From Streptomyces indicus (GTDB lineage: Bacteria; Actinomycetota; Actinomycetes; Streptomycetales; Streptomycetaceae): a stretch of DNA of 64,000 bases. The stretch spans positions 62,001 through 126,000 of the forward strand of contig NZ_FNFF01000010.1 in the NCBI RefSeq assembly GCF_900100315.1, given 5' to 3'. The translations under genes and the position numbers were made by a program. A model generated the notes under the pieces. It was not told the DNA's origin. It saw only the letters and a list, made by a program, of their open reading frames with translations, and did not search any database. Shown here piece after piece: positions 34,347 to 43,163 of this stretch (position 1 is its first letter; each line of letters starts with the position of its first letter).

Positions 34347-34396
34347 CAGTTCCTGTCCTGACTCGGTGCCATCGGTTCGCGTCCGGCCTTCGCCAT
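34346..34396 (-). CDS. Junction minigene between clpS and DUF2017 (16 codons)
   Basis: A 16-codon frame, MAKAGREPMAPSQDRN, whose ATG overlaps the clpS stop (TGATG) and whose stop overlaps the DUF2017 start (TGATG). It arose from a 50-bp-period duplication: the last five codons SQDRN and flanking bases repeat the clpS end. Probably not a functional peptide but may keep ribosomes moving between the genes. Translation is unproven. Confidence 0.45.
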   Translation of the reverse strand: MAKAGREPMAPSQDRN

Positions 34397-34713
34397 CAGT
34401 TCCTGTCCTGACTCAGCGTGGCCCACAGGCCGTAGCCGTGCATCGCCTGCACGTCGCGCTCCATCTCCTCGCGGGTGCCGCTGGAGACGACGGCGCGGCC
34501 CTTGTGGTGGACGTCCAGCATCAGCTTGTGGGCCTTGTCCTTCGAGTAGCCGAAGTAGGCCTGGAAGACGTAGGTCACGTAGCTCATCAGGTTCACGGGG
34601 TCGTTGTGCACGATCGTGACCCAAGGGACGTCGGGTTCGACGACGGCGGACACATCCTGTGCCGGGTCGGTCTCTACGGGTGCCACGTCGGGAGCCACAC
34701 TCACTTTCCCCAT
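34396..34713 (-). CDS. clpS: ATP-dependent Clp protease adaptor ClpS
   Basis: 105 residues from the ATG at 34713; GTG codons at 34704 or 34698 are alternatives with a closer GGGGA. WVTIVHNDPVNLMSYVTYVF and AHKLMLDVHHKGRAVV are the ClpS core with the N-degron pocket residues (Asn-Asp and His). It hands N-end-rule substrates to ClpAP/ClpCP. Gene followed by DUF2017, and divergent from pncB. Confidence 0.93.
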   Translation of the reverse strand: MGKVSVAPDVAPVETDPAQDVSAVVEPDVPWVTIVHNDPVNLMSYVTYVFQAYFGYSKDKAHKLMLDVHHKGRAVVSSGTREEMERDVQAMHGYGLWATLSQDRN

Positions 34714-34809
34714 GCTGCCACTTGGGGCCACCCGGCGCACAAACGGGGTGCTTCGGCGGGCGAGCCGCGGGTTCCCGGCGGGCGGGCGCGGGGTTTCCCG
34801 GCGGCCCGC

Positions 34810-34831
34810 GATTTGAAATCGTCAATCTGAC
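34810..34831. promoter_or_regulatory. Twin palindromes before pncB (candidate operator)
   Basis: Two adjacent inverted repeats, GATTTGAAATC (34810-34820) and GTCAATCTGAC (34821-34831), end 10 bp before the pncB -10 box. They could be the target of a NAD-responsive regulator. The proteins that might bind are not in this window. Confidence 0.45.
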
Positions 34832-34841
34832 GAGATGGGGG

Positions 34842-34847
34842 TACGAT
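34842..34847 (+). promoter_or_regulatory. -10 box of leaderless pncB
   Basis: TACGAT, followed by 7 nt and the pncB ATG. No ribosome binding site is present, so transcription probably starts at or near the ATG. No good -35 is seen at 17-18 bp. Confidence 0.5.
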
Positions 34848-34854
34848 CCGACGT

Positions 34855-36183
34855 ATGAACACAGCGGACCTCGGGTTGCCGGTGGATGTTCCCTCGACGG
34901 CACTCTTCACGGACCAGTACGAGCTGACGATGCTGCAGGCCGCCCTGAAGGCCGGTACGGCCGAGCGGCGCTCCGTCTTCGAGGCGTTCACGCGGCGGCT
35001 GCCCGAGGGGCGGCGCTACGGCGTCGTCGCCGGGACCGGGCGGGTGCTCGACGCGGTGGAGAACTTCCGCTTCGACGCCGCGGTGCTCGACTTCCTGCGC
35101 GAGCGCGCCATCGTCGACGAGCCCACCCTCGAATGGCTCGCGGACTACCGCTTCCGCGGCGACATCTGGGGCTACCCCGAGGGCGAGGTGTACTTCCCCG
35201 GTTCGCCCATCCTGCGGGTCGAGGGCTCCTTCGCCGAGTGCGTGCTCCTGGAGACGGTGATCCTGTCGATCCTCAACCACGACTCGGCGATCGCCGCGGC
35301 CGCCTCGCGGATGTCCGCGGCCGCCGGCAGCCGGGGCCTGATCGAGATGGGCGCGCGCCGCACCCACGAGCTGGCCGCGGTGGCCGCCTCGCGCGCCGCC
35401 TACGTCGGCGGCTTCAACTCGACCTCCGACCTCGCGGCCGGCTTCCGCTACGGGATCCCCACCGTCGGCACCTCCGCGCACGCCTTCACGCTGCTGCACG
35501 ACAGCGAGCGGGACGCCTTCACCGCCCAGGTGGAGTCGCTCGGCCGCGGCACCACGCTGCTCGTGGACACGTACGACGTGACCGAGGCCGTGCGGCTCGC
35601 GGTCGAGGTGGCCGGGCCCGAGCTCGGGGCCGTGCGCATCGACTCCGGCGACCTGCTGCTCGTCGCGCACCGGGTGCGCCAGCAGCTCGACGAGCTCGGC
35701 GCCGCCCGTACGAAGATCGTCGTGACCAGCGACCTCGACGAGTACGCCATCGCCTCGCTGGCCGCCGCGCCCGTGGACGCGTACGGCGTCGGCACCCAGC
35801 TGGTCACCGGCTCCGGGCACCCCACCTGCTCGATGGTCTACAAGCTGGTCGCGCGCGCGGAGTCGGCCGATGTGAACGCCCCGCTGGTGCCCGTGGCCAA
35901 GAAGTCCCTCGGCGCCAAGTCCTCGATCGGCGGCCGCAAGTGGGCCGCGCGCCGGCTCGACCGGGACGGGGTGGCCGAGGCCGAGGTGATCGGCACCGGC
36001 GAGGTGCCCGGCGAGCTCGCCGACCGTCAGCTCCAGGTCGAGCTGGTCAAGGGCGGCGAGGTCGTGGGCCGCGAGCCTCTGGATGTCGTACGGGACCGGC
36101 ACGCCGCCGCCCGCGCGGGGCTGCCGCTGTCGGCGACCCAGCTGTCGCGCGGGGAAGCGGTCATTCCGACCGAGTACCTGTGA
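34855..36183 (+). CDS. pncB: Nicotinate phosphoribosyltransferase
   Basis: 442 residues. SAHAFTLLHDSERDAF contains the conserved active-site His, and AYGVGTQLVTGSGHPT the phosphoribosyl-binding loop. It joins nicotinate and PRPP to make NaMN in the Preiss-Handler salvage of NAD. The following gene pncA makes nicotinate from nicotinamide, so the pair forms a salvage operon. Probably leaderless; candidate operator just upstream. Confidence 0.94.
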   Translation: MNTADLGLPVDVPSTALFTDQYELTMLQAALKAGTAERRSVFEAFTRRLPEGRRYGVVAGTGRVLDAVENFRFDAAVLDFLRERAIVDEPTLEWLADYRFRGDIWGYPEGEVYFPGSPILRVEGSFAECVLLETVILSILNHDSAIAAAASRMSAAAGSRGLIEMGARRTHELAAVAASRAAYVGGFNSTSDLAAGFRYGIPTVGTSAHAFTLLHDSERDAFTAQVESLGRGTTLLVDTYDVTEAVRLAVEVAGPELGAVRIDSGDLLLVAHRVRQQLDELGAARTKIVVTSDLDEYAIASLAAAPVDAYGVGTQLVTGSGHPTCSMVYKLVARAESADVNAPLVPVAKKSLGAKSSIGGRKWAARRLDRDGVAEAEVIGTGEVPGELADRQLQVELVKGGEVVGREPLDVVRDRHAAARAGLPLSATQLSRGEAVIPTEYL

Positions 36184-36314
36184 CCGACGGGTGAGCGGCC
36201 GCCGCAGGGACGCCGGCGGCCCTCTCCCGTATCGGACGTGAAGTCTCTAGGCTCGGACGGTACGTCCGAGCCCCTGCCCACCGACCCGCACCAAAGGACC
36301 GAAGGACTAGCCTC

Positions 36315-36902
36315 ATGCGCCGCGCCTTGATCGTCGTGGATGTGCAGAACGACTTCTGCGAGGGCGGCAGCCTCGCCGTGGCAGGTGGTGCGGACGTGGC
36401 CGCCGCGATCACCGATCTGATCGGCCAGGCCGGCGGCGCCGGCTACCAGCACGTGGTCGCCACGCGCGACCACCACATCGAGCCGGGCGGCCACTTCGCG
36501 GAGCACCCCGACTTCCACGACTCCTGGCCCGCGCACTGCGTGGCGGGCACGGAGGGCGTGGGCTTCCACCCGAACTTCGCCCCGGCCGTCGCCTCCGGCG
36601 CCATCGACGCCGTCTTCGACAAGGGCGCCTACGCGGCCGCGTACAGCGGTTTCGAGGGCGCGGACGAGAACGGGGTGTCGCTGGCCGAGTGGCTGCGCGC
36701 CCGCGAGGTCACCGAGGTGGACGTGGTCGGCATCGCCACCGACCACTGCGTACGGGCCACGGCCCTGGACGCGGCCCGCGAGGGCTTCCGCACCCAGGTG
36801 CTGCTCGACCTGACGGCCGGGGTGGCCGAGGACTCCACGGAGCGGGCCCTTGAGGAGCTGCGGGCCGCGGGCGTGGAGCTTTCGGGCAAGCCGGTGGTCT
36901 AG
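36315..36902 (+). CDS. pncA: Nicotinamidase/pyrazinamidase
   Basis: 195 residues, standard length. The catalytic triad is visible: Asp9 in VVDVQNDF, Lys in VFDKGAY, Cys in IATDHCVRAT; the metal site is DHHIEPGGHF. Turns nicotinamide into nicotinate for PncB. GAAGGA precedes the ATG. It lies 131 bp downstream of pncB, with a GGCCGCCG/CGGCGGCC hairpin in between, so it may have its own promoter or be partly attenuated. Confidence 0.95.
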   Translation: MRRALIVVDVQNDFCEGGSLAVAGGADVAAAITDLIGQAGGAGYQHVVATRDHHIEPGGHFAEHPDFHDSWPAHCVAGTEGVGFHPNFAPAVASGAIDAVFDKGAYAAAYSGFEGADENGVSLAEWLRAREVTEVDVVGIATDHCVRATALDAAREGFRTQVLLDLTAGVAEDSTERALEELRAAGVELSGKPVV

Positions 36903-36929
36903 CCCCGGCTCACCCTCGTACGCACCCCG

Positions 36930-37277
36930 TCACACCACGTACGGGCTCGTCTGCGGTGTCATCGTGCGCAGCAGCGCCCTGATCGGGTGCCACAGCTCCT
37001 CGGCGGAGCCCGGGCACTCGCCGCGCGCCCCGCGCCAGATCAGGCCGTCCGGATGGTGCAGGACCGCCGTGATCTCGTCCGGTGTGGGCGGCGAGGCGTT
37101 CCCCCGCAGGTAGACCGCGCGCAGACCCAGGTTCCTCAGGCGTGTGAGGGCCCGGGCGCGGTTCGCGGCGTGCACCACCACGCGCACCTTCGGGGCCCCG
37201 TCAGGGCAGGGGTTCGCCAGGTCCAGGGCCACGACCACGTCGCCGCCCGGAAGTCTGCAGAATCCGCCACCAGCCAT
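36930..37277 (-). CDS. Hypothetical protein (115 residues)
   Basis: 115 residues with GGGGGAG ahead of the ATG. Sequence segments: GGGFCRLPGGDVVVALDL, VRVVVHAANRARALTRLRNLGLRAVYLRGN, and a Trp-containing C-terminal part. No domain I recognise. Convergent with pncA. Codon pattern is that of real Streptomyces genes, so I accept it as coding. Function unknown. Confidence 0.7.
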   Translation of the reverse strand: MAGGGFCRLPGGDVVVALDLANPCPDGAPKVRVVVHAANRARALTRLRNLGLRAVYLRGNASPPTPDEITAVLHHPDGLIWRGARGECPGSAEELWHPIRALLRTMTPQTSPYVV

Positions 37278-37335
37278 GCGTTATGCCTCCCCCGTGAGAC
37301 GTCATGTCAATAAGAAATCCACAGCAGGCACATAA

Positions 37336-37379
37336 GCACGTTCGGCCGCCGCCCGCTAGAGGGCGACGGCCGAACATGC
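37336..37379. terminator. Terminator of M6 protease gene
   Basis: Long hairpin, AGCACGTTCGGCCG...CGGCCGAACATGCT, with two mismatches, 22 nt beyond the protease stop. No T-run. Confidence 0.75.
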
Positions 37380-37400
37380 TGTGACCTGCGGTTTAACGGA

Positions 37401-39821
37401 TTACTTCGCGGAGGGACCCACCTGGACGGTGATCGTCTGGCCGCTCAGCGGCTGCTTGACGATCGCGATCCGCGTGTTGGTGTCAGTGATCTTGACACCG
37501 CCGGTCGGGTTGGCCTCGTCGTAGTAGCTGCTGCGCCCGTCGTCGAAGACCGGGACGCCCGCCTTCCAGTTGATCTTGGCCGGGACCCCGTTGCGGTGCA
37601 GCGTGAAGCCCTGCGCCGGGAACCAGCTGAAGGGCGAGTCGTAGGACTGGATGCGGTTGCGCATCAGGTCCTTGCCGGGAACCTTGTCCAGGTCCTCGGT
37701 CCAGCGCTCGGCCTTCGGGTGGGCGTCGACCGGAAGGATCAGGCCCTCGCCGGGGTGCACGGACGTGTTGTTGTCCGGCTGCGAGGTGTCCCACTTCCAG
37801 ATCATCAGGCCCTTCTGGTACGGGAAGTGCTCCACCCAGTTCTCACGGGTGGTGGACCAACCGAAGTTGTACGGGCCCGTCTTGAGGGTCTTGTCGTACG
37901 ACACGTACTGGCGGTTCTCGGCGATGTAGAACTGGTCGTAGTCGTTGGTGATCGACTCGCCCACGCGCGAGAAGCCCTTGGGCGTCCAGCCGTTGTCGTC
38001 GCCCTCGGCGCCGTCCGTGAACAGGGCGGTGCCGTCGGCCGTCACGGAGATGTCGTCCGCGGCGAAGCCGGTCATGTTGACGCCGCCGTCGGTCTGGTAG
38101 CGGAAGCGCAGGTCGATCTTCTTGCCCGCGTAGGCGTCCAGCGGGTACACGAGCTTCTTGTACGCGCCCGAGGCACCGGTCAGCGACGGGGCGCCGGAGG
38201 CGTCCTTGGGCAGCGCGGCGCCGTCGGCGGTGCCGTCGAGCGCGGTGTAGCTGGCGCCGCCGTCCGTGGAGACCTCGGCGTACAGGAAGTCGTACTCCGC
38301 CTCGATGTCCCACCAGCCCGAAAGCTCAAGGCTCGCCTTGGACTTGCCGGTCAGGTCGACCGAGCGGGTCAGGGTGTTCTTGAGGTCGTCACCGCGACCG
38401 GACCACCACTGCTTGGCGCCCGAGGCCGGCTTCACGACCGGCGTGGTGACCGTCTTCTTCGGCAGCTCGACGACGAGCGCCTGCGGGTTGGCGGTGTTGT
38501 ACTCCGCGACGCCCAGCTTGTGCGTGGACTTCGTGCCGGCCTTGGCCGTGTCGTAGTCCAGCCAGCCCAGCTGGAGCTTGTCCCAGGCGGTCATGTCGCC
38601 CGGCAGGTCGCCGATCGACTCCTCGCCGCGGCCCAACCAGGAACCGGAGGACATCAACGACCAGTAGGCGGTGGAGTTCTCGCCGCCGCCGGAGGTGTCG
38701 TACAGGTCCGGCAGGCCCAGGTCGTGACCGTACTCGTGGGCGAAGACACCGAGGCCGCCGTTCTCCGGCTGGACGGTGTAGTCGCCGACCCACATACCGG
38801 TGTCACCGATCTGCGTGCCGCCGGCCTTGTTGTCGGCCGGGCCGGTCTTGCCGGCGTCCGTGCCGTAGGCGTACCAGCGGTGCGCCCAGATGGCGTTGGT
38901 GCCCTCGGCGCCGCCGCCGGCCGACTCGTCCTCGCCCGCGTGGACGATCTGGAAGTGGTCGATGTAGCCGTCGCGCTCGTTGAAGTTGCCGTCGGCGTCG
39001 AAGTCGTAGCGGTCCCACTGGTCGTACTCGGCCAGCATCGCCTTGATCTCGGCGTCCGTCTTGCCGGCGGCCTTCTGGTCCGCGGCCCAGGCGTTGGTGC
39101 CGTCGCGGACGACGTCCCAGACGTTGGAGCAGTTGGTGGCGCCGCAGTAGTTCGAGCCGTAACGGGCCTCGTTGTACTCGACCTTGACCCAGTCGGAGAC
39201 GTGACCGTCGACCGAGTAGCGGCCCGAGGACTGCTTCTCGTAGTACTTCTTGACCGACTCCTTCTCCTTGTCGGTCGCGAAGTACAGGTCCTGGTAGTGC
39301 TGCCGGTTGAAGTCCGGGATCCAGTCCGTGGAGTTGTCGTTCTTGCGGTCCGGCTCCGCGATCTCATTGTGCTGCGGGCCCGGCGTGCCGCCGTACTTCT
39401 TGACGGGAGGCTTGGGGCCCTCGCCGTCCGGGTCGTACATCGTGGTGTCGTCGACCTTGTCGCCGAACTCCACGAGGATCGTGAAGATCTTGTCGGTCTT
39501 CTCGCGGCCGAGCTCGACGTACTTGCCGTCGTCCAGCTTCACGACCTTGGAGGCGCCGCGCTTCTCGGCCTTGGCGTCACCGGAGACGAGCTCCTGGAGC
39601 GCCGCCTCGCGCTCGGCGGCCTGCTGCTCGCTGAACGGGCCTTCGAGGTCGTGGTCCACATGGCCCTTGTGCGGAGCCGGGTCCTGGCGCTCGACGGCAG
39701 GGGCCTGCCCCTGCGAGTCGGCCGCCTGCGCGCTCCCGTACGTCATCGCACCGGTGGCGGCCAGGGCCACACCGACGGCGAGCGCGCGTATGGAACGGCG
39801 TCTGCCTGACTGACTGTTCAC
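37401..39821 (-). CDS. Secreted M6-family metalloprotease (immune inhibitor A type)
   Basis: 806 residues from the GTG at 39821 (GGAGG 11 nt upstream); the frame runs further but only through low-complexity sequence. Signal peptide RRSIRALAVGVALAATGAMTYGSAQA. The zinc motif HEYGHD is in GVFAHEYGHDLGLPDLYDTS. A C-terminal beta-rich carbohydrate-binding-like region follows. M6 proteases are extracellular zinc enzymes degrading host or environmental proteins. Single gene with own terminator. The Asp/Gly-rich pattern suggests calcium binding. Confidence 0.92.
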   Translation of the reverse strand: MNSQSGRRRSIRALAVGVALAATGAMTYGSAQAADSQGQAPAVERQDPAPHKGHVDHDLEGPFSEQQAAEREAALQELVSGDAKAEKRGASKVVKLDDGKYVELGREKTDKIFTILVEFGDKVDDTTMYDPDGEGPKPPVKKYGGTPGPQHNEIAEPDRKNDNSTDWIPDFNRQHYQDLYFATDKEKESVKKYYEKQSSGRYSVDGHVSDWVKVEYNEARYGSNYCGATNCSNVWDVVRDGTNAWAADQKAAGKTDAEIKAMLAEYDQWDRYDFDADGNFNERDGYIDHFQIVHAGEDESAGGGAEGTNAIWAHRWYAYGTDAGKTGPADNKAGGTQIGDTGMWVGDYTVQPENGGLGVFAHEYGHDLGLPDLYDTSGGGENSTAYWSLMSSGSWLGRGEESIGDLPGDMTAWDKLQLGWLDYDTAKAGTKSTHKLGVAEYNTANPQALVVELPKKTVTTPVVKPASGAKQWWSGRGDDLKNTLTRSVDLTGKSKASLELSGWWDIEAEYDFLYAEVSTDGGASYTALDGTADGAALPKDASGAPSLTGASGAYKKLVYPLDAYAGKKIDLRFRYQTDGGVNMTGFAADDISVTADGTALFTDGAEGDDNGWTPKGFSRVGESITNDYDQFYIAENRQYVSYDKTLKTGPYNFGWSTTRENWVEHFPYQKGLMIWKWDTSQPDNNTSVHPGEGLILPVDAHPKAERWTEDLDKVPGKDLMRNRIQSYDSPFSWFPAQGFTLHRNGVPAKINWKAGVPVFDDGRSSYYDEANPTGGVKITDTNTRIAIVKQPLSGQTITVQVGPSAK

Positions 39822-40230
39822 TTGGATGTTGTCCTCCCCCGCGACAGCGTCTGCGGATGGGGGGCCCGGATTCGGAGCGATCCGCGCGCAGTGTCGCGTC
39901 ACAAGTGACGACATTCGACCGGAGTTACGGAAGAAAAGACAGACCTTGACTTCCAAGCCCCAAGTACGTTAGTTGCAGCGCGAGTTGCACTATCCGGACA
40001 CTTCCGTGAGCCCGTACGGCGCGCTCGTCTCAGGGCATGAGATACGAAATGAGCCCGTGCGCCCCCCGTGCATCGGCACCGTGGGTTAGGTCACGCTTAC
40101 TGGCCGTTCCGTCCGGGAACCCAGCTCAATAGAGTCAGTTGACGGTGTTTTTGCCCGAGCAGAACGAGCAGCCCCGACCGAGCAGCCCGACCGAACGACA
40201 CCCCCGCACCCTCCATGAGGACGGTTCGCC
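39822..40230. other. Intergenic region between divergent genes
   Basis: About 400 bp between the protease and the small membrane protein. It contains two direct AGTTGCA words (near 39970 and 39986), and a TTGACGG near 40138 that may be a -35 for the plus-strand gene. No gene I can support. Confidence 0.4.
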
Positions 40231-40512
40231 ATGCCGCGCCCGACTGCCGCACAACTCGCCTACGGATCCCTGACGGTCGTGACCGCCACGCTCGCCATGC
40301 TGCTGCTCTCCCAGACCAGTACGGGCCTGGGGATCGCCGTCATCACCGTGGCCGCCCTCGGGCTCGGCCTCCTGGTCGCGCTGACGGTGCCGGTGCCGCG
40401 CCCGGCCCCGGCGAAGATGGCCGTGATCACCACCGAACGGGCCGAGGAGCGCGTGCCGTTGCCGCGTACGCACCACGAGGCCGAGACGCGCGCGGAGTCG
40501 CACGCGGCCTGA
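40231..40512 (+). CDS. Small membrane protein (93 residues)
   Basis: 93 residues, GAGGACGG upstream of the ATG. Two membrane helices (LAYGSLTVVTATLAMLLLS and GIAVITVAALGLGLLVALTV), then a polar, charged tail with RAEERVPLPRTHHEAETRA. No known domain. Convergent with the RDD gene. Function unknown. Confidence 0.72.
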   Translation: MPRPTAAQLAYGSLTVVTATLAMLLLSQTSTGLGIAVITVAALGLGLLVALTVPVPRPAPAKMAVITTERAEERVPLPRTHHEAETRAESHAA

Positions 40513-40584
40513 CGCGCAGGCGGCCTGACGCGCAGGCGGCCTGTCTACGCCGCTCCACCGTCCCGTCCACCGGACACACGACAA

Positions 40585-40610
40585 CGGGGCCGTGCTCACG
40601 CACGGCCCCG
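40585..40610. terminator. Terminator between small membrane protein and RDD gene
   Basis: Perfect 10-bp stem CGGGGCCGTG with a 6-base loop, between convergent genes. Confidence 0.8.
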
Positions 40611-40640
40611 CCGGTCTGTTTCCGCCACCCCTGATACGGG

Positions 40641-41465
40641 TCAGACGGTGCTGACCACCACCGTCTTCGCGGCCTTGTCGTGCAGGGCCTGCCGGTAGGG
40701 CTTGTCGGTCATCACCATCACGATGAGGATCAGCCACCACAGGCACGGGCAGCACAGGAGCGCCGGCAGCCAGAGGACCGCGGCGCGGGTGAGCGCCGGG
40801 CTCGACGGCGGGGTCGAGCCGTCCTGGAGCATCGCCACGCGCAGGTTCATCAGCTTCTTGCCGAGGGTCTGGCCGTTCTTCTTGACCATGAACCACTCGT
40901 AGCCGACGAAGGCCACGACCGCGATGAGCGTCCAGATGAAGGACGAGCCGCTGTAGCTCGCCGTCACGACCTCGCCGAGGTCGTCGGTGTCGGTCTCGAC
41001 GATCCTGTTGTTGAACGGCAGCTGGATCAGGCCCAGCGGGATGCCGATGATCAGCGCGTCGATGATCCGGGCCGCGATGCGCTTGCCCATGTCGGCGAGC
41101 GGGGGCATGCCCTGGAGCGGGTCGGGCCCGCCGCCGTATCCGCCGAAGGCACCGCCTCCGCCGTAGGGGTCGCCGCCACCGGGGGGCGGGGGCGGCGGGG
41201 TGTTGTACGGGGAGCCGCCGCCTGGCGGCGGGGGCGGGGTGCCGAAGCCGCCGTCGTTCGGGGGCGGGGGCGGGGTGCCGTAGGGGTCGCTCGGCGGCGG
41301 TGTGCCGCCCTGCGGGGTCCCATAGGGGTCGCTCGGCGGCGGTGTGCCGCCCTGCGGGCTGTCGTACGGGGAGCCGCTGCCACTGCCGGCCGGCGGCTGC
41401 TTCTGGAACGGATCGTCCTCCGGCTGGCCTGAGCCTGAGCCCGGGGGCGGCGGGTTGGTGGTCAT
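40641..41465 (-). CDS. RDD-family membrane protein with Pro/Gly-rich tail (first)
   Basis: 274 residues. The first ~120 residues are a Pro/Gly/Tyr repeat (units like GGTPPPSDPYGTP), then the RDD domain: GKRIAARIIDALIIGIPLG (Arg then Asp-Asp... in the family sense), a polar loop and TLGKKLMNLRVAM, with four membrane segments, ending in a short tail ALHDKAAKTVVV. RDD proteins are membrane proteins, some of which carry Na+ or small molecules; many are unknown. It lies next to a second RDD gene on the same strand, 78 bp apart. Confidence 0.85.
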   Translation of the reverse strand: MTTNPPPPGSGSGQPEDDPFQKQPPAGSGSGSPYDSPQGGTPPPSDPYGTPQGGTPPPSDPYGTPPPPPNDGGFGTPPPPPGGGSPYNTPPPPPPGGGDPYGGGGAFGGYGGGPDPLQGMPPLADMGKRIAARIIDALIIGIPLGLIQLPFNNRIVETDTDDLGEVVTASYSGSSFIWTLIAVVAFVGYEWFMVKKNGQTLGKKLMNLRVAMLQDGSTPPSSPALTRAAVLWLPALLCCPCLWWLILIVMVMTDKPYRQALHDKAAKTVVVSTV

Positions 41466-41543
41466 GGCCCGAGTCGACCGCGCGGGACGACGGGCCGCAT
41501 CCGGGTGTGGGCCGGACGGGTTACCGCACGGGGCGGGGCCGGA

Positions 41544-43163
41544 TCAGCCCGCCACGAACGTACGGGCCGCCTTGTCGTGCCAGCACTGGCGCCACGGGCG
41601 GTCGAAGAGACACCAGGCCACACCCACGACGCCGATCACCAGGACGCCCGGGAGCGAGTAGACCAGCCAGCGCTTGAGGGAGGCGCCGAACGACGGGGAC
41701 GCGTGCTCCTCGATGTCGCGGACCTCCAGGCCGAGCAGCTTCTTGCCCAGCGTGCGGCCCCACTTGGCGGTCGGCAGCGCCTCGTAGAGCACGCCCGCGA
41801 CGAGCAGCACGCCGAGGATGATGCCGAGATACGCGGAGACCGTGCCGTCGAGGATCCAGACGGTGGTCTTCAGACCCGACATCTTGGCCGCGTCGATCTT
41901 CGCCTCGATGTGGTCCAGAGCCTTCGGCACGAGCGGGACGGCGGCCGCGGCCGTGACACCGCCGACGACGAGGGTGTCCACGAGCCGGGCCGCGAACCGC
42001 TTGCCGAGGCTCGCAGGGCGGGCGGCGGCCTGCGCGGCGGCCGCGGCGAGGAACGGGTCCTCGACCACCGGCTTGAACGGCGTCACCGACTGCCCCTCGC
42101 CCGCGGGCGGCTGGGCGAGCTGGTGCACCTGCTGGGCCCAGGAGGCGTTGCCGCCGCCCGCGCCCGGGGTCAGCGGGGAGCCGGCGTTCTGCGCGGCGGA
42201 GGGCGCGGACGGCGCGGCGGGCGCGGCAGGAGTCGCGGGCTGCGGGTAGCCGTATGCGGGCTGGGGTACGGCGGGAGCAGCAGGTGCGGTGGGTGCGGCC
42301 TGGACGGAGGGGGTCGCGGGGGCCGCGGCCTGCGGGGCCGGGGCGGCGGACGGGTCGACGCGGCGGATCGACATGGTGCCGTCGGTCCGGTGGGACGGTC
42401 CCTGCGGGGCCGCGCTGCCCGCCTCGTTCTCACGGGGGCGCACGGCGCGCATGGTCATGGTGCCCTCGGACTTGACCTCGCCCGCGGCGGGGGCGACCGA
42501 TGCGGACGCGGCACCCGGCTCCGTACCCGCAGAGGACGCAGAGGCCGAAGAAGCCGGAGCGGACGCAGAGGCCGTAGTCGACGCCGCCACGCGCGGGTCC
42601 TGGCCCGGCGCCGTCGGCGCACCCCAGGAGACCCGGCGGTCCTGCTCCCCGCCGAACCCGGACTGCCGGTTGGTGTCGGCCTGCCAGGCGGAGGCGGGCT
42701 CGGGACGCGCGCCGTGCAGCTCCTCCTGAGCGGAGGCGGCGGCGGGCGCGGAGCCACGGGAGGACGCGGAGTCCGAGGCGGGCACCGCATCCATGGGCTC
42801 GGCGGCGGAGGCTGCGGAAGAGGCGGAGGCAGAGGGAGAAGGAGACGGAGCCGGAGACGGAGAAGCAGCCGAGGGCGGCACCGCGTCCGCCGGCTCCTCG
42901 TCGAAGAACATCGGACCCGTCTCGTCCGCCCGCGGGCCCTGCTGGACCGGGACGGTGGGCCCCTGCTGGGCCGGGACGGAGGGCGCGGCCGCGACGCCGC
43001 CGGGCGGGGCCGGCATGGCCTCGCCCTCGGACGGGGCGGGGCGGCTGGTGCCGGGGACCCAGGCAACTCCGTTCCAGTACCGGACATATCCGGGAATGGA
43101 CGGATCGGGGTAGTAGCCCGCGCGCGGGCTGGTCTCGCCGGGTGCCGGGGTGGGCGCGCTCAT
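41544..43163 (-). CDS. RDD-family membrane protein with long low-complexity linker (second)
   Basis: 539 residues from the ATG at 43163. It begins with a DUF2510-like WW-type element (AGYYPDPSIPGYVRYWNGVAWV), followed by ~320 residues of Ala/Pro/Ser/Gln-rich linker, and then an RDD domain (LGKRFAARLVDTLVVGGVTAA ... TLGKKLLGLEVRDIEEHA) with the same CWHDKAARTF tail as the neighbour. Tandem paralogue of the first RDD gene. The linker probably extends in the cytosol. Function unknown. Confidence 0.83.
   Translation of the reverse strand: MSAPTPAPGETSPRAGYYPDPSIPGYVRYWNGVAWVPGTSRPAPSEGEAMPAPPGGVAAAPSVPAQQGPTVPVQQGPRADETGPMFFDEEPADAVPPSAASPSPAPSPSPSASASSAASAAEPMDAVPASDSASSRGSAPAAASAQEELHGARPEPASAWQADTNRQSGFGGEQDRRVSWGAPTAPGQDPRVAASTTASASAPASSASASSAGTEPGAASASVAPAAGEVKSEGTMTMRAVRPRENEAGSAAPQGPSHRTDGTMSIRRVDPSAAPAPQAAAPATPSVQAAPTAPAAPAVPQPAYGYPQPATPAAPAAPSAPSAAQNAGSPLTPGAGGGNASWAQQVHQLAQPPAGEGQSVTPFKPVVEDPFLAAAAAQAAARPASLGKRFAARLVDTLVVGGVTAAAAVPLVPKALDHIEAKIDAAKMSGLKTTVWILDGTVSAYLGIILGVLLVAGVLYEALPTAKWGRTLGKKLLGLEVRDIEEHASPSFGASLKRWLVYSLPGVLVIGVVGVAWCLFDRPWRQCWHDKAARTFVAG

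Noticed and set aside
40091..40110. TTAGGTCACGCTTAC-like sequence resembling an iron box
   Set aside because: Matches only one half of the DmdR1/IdeR consensus; the second half is too degenerate and no iron gene is adjacent.
37401..43163. A secretion island (M6 protease plus RDD genes)
   Set aside because: Each gene has its own terminator, orientations differ, and base composition equals the surroundings; no evidence of an island.
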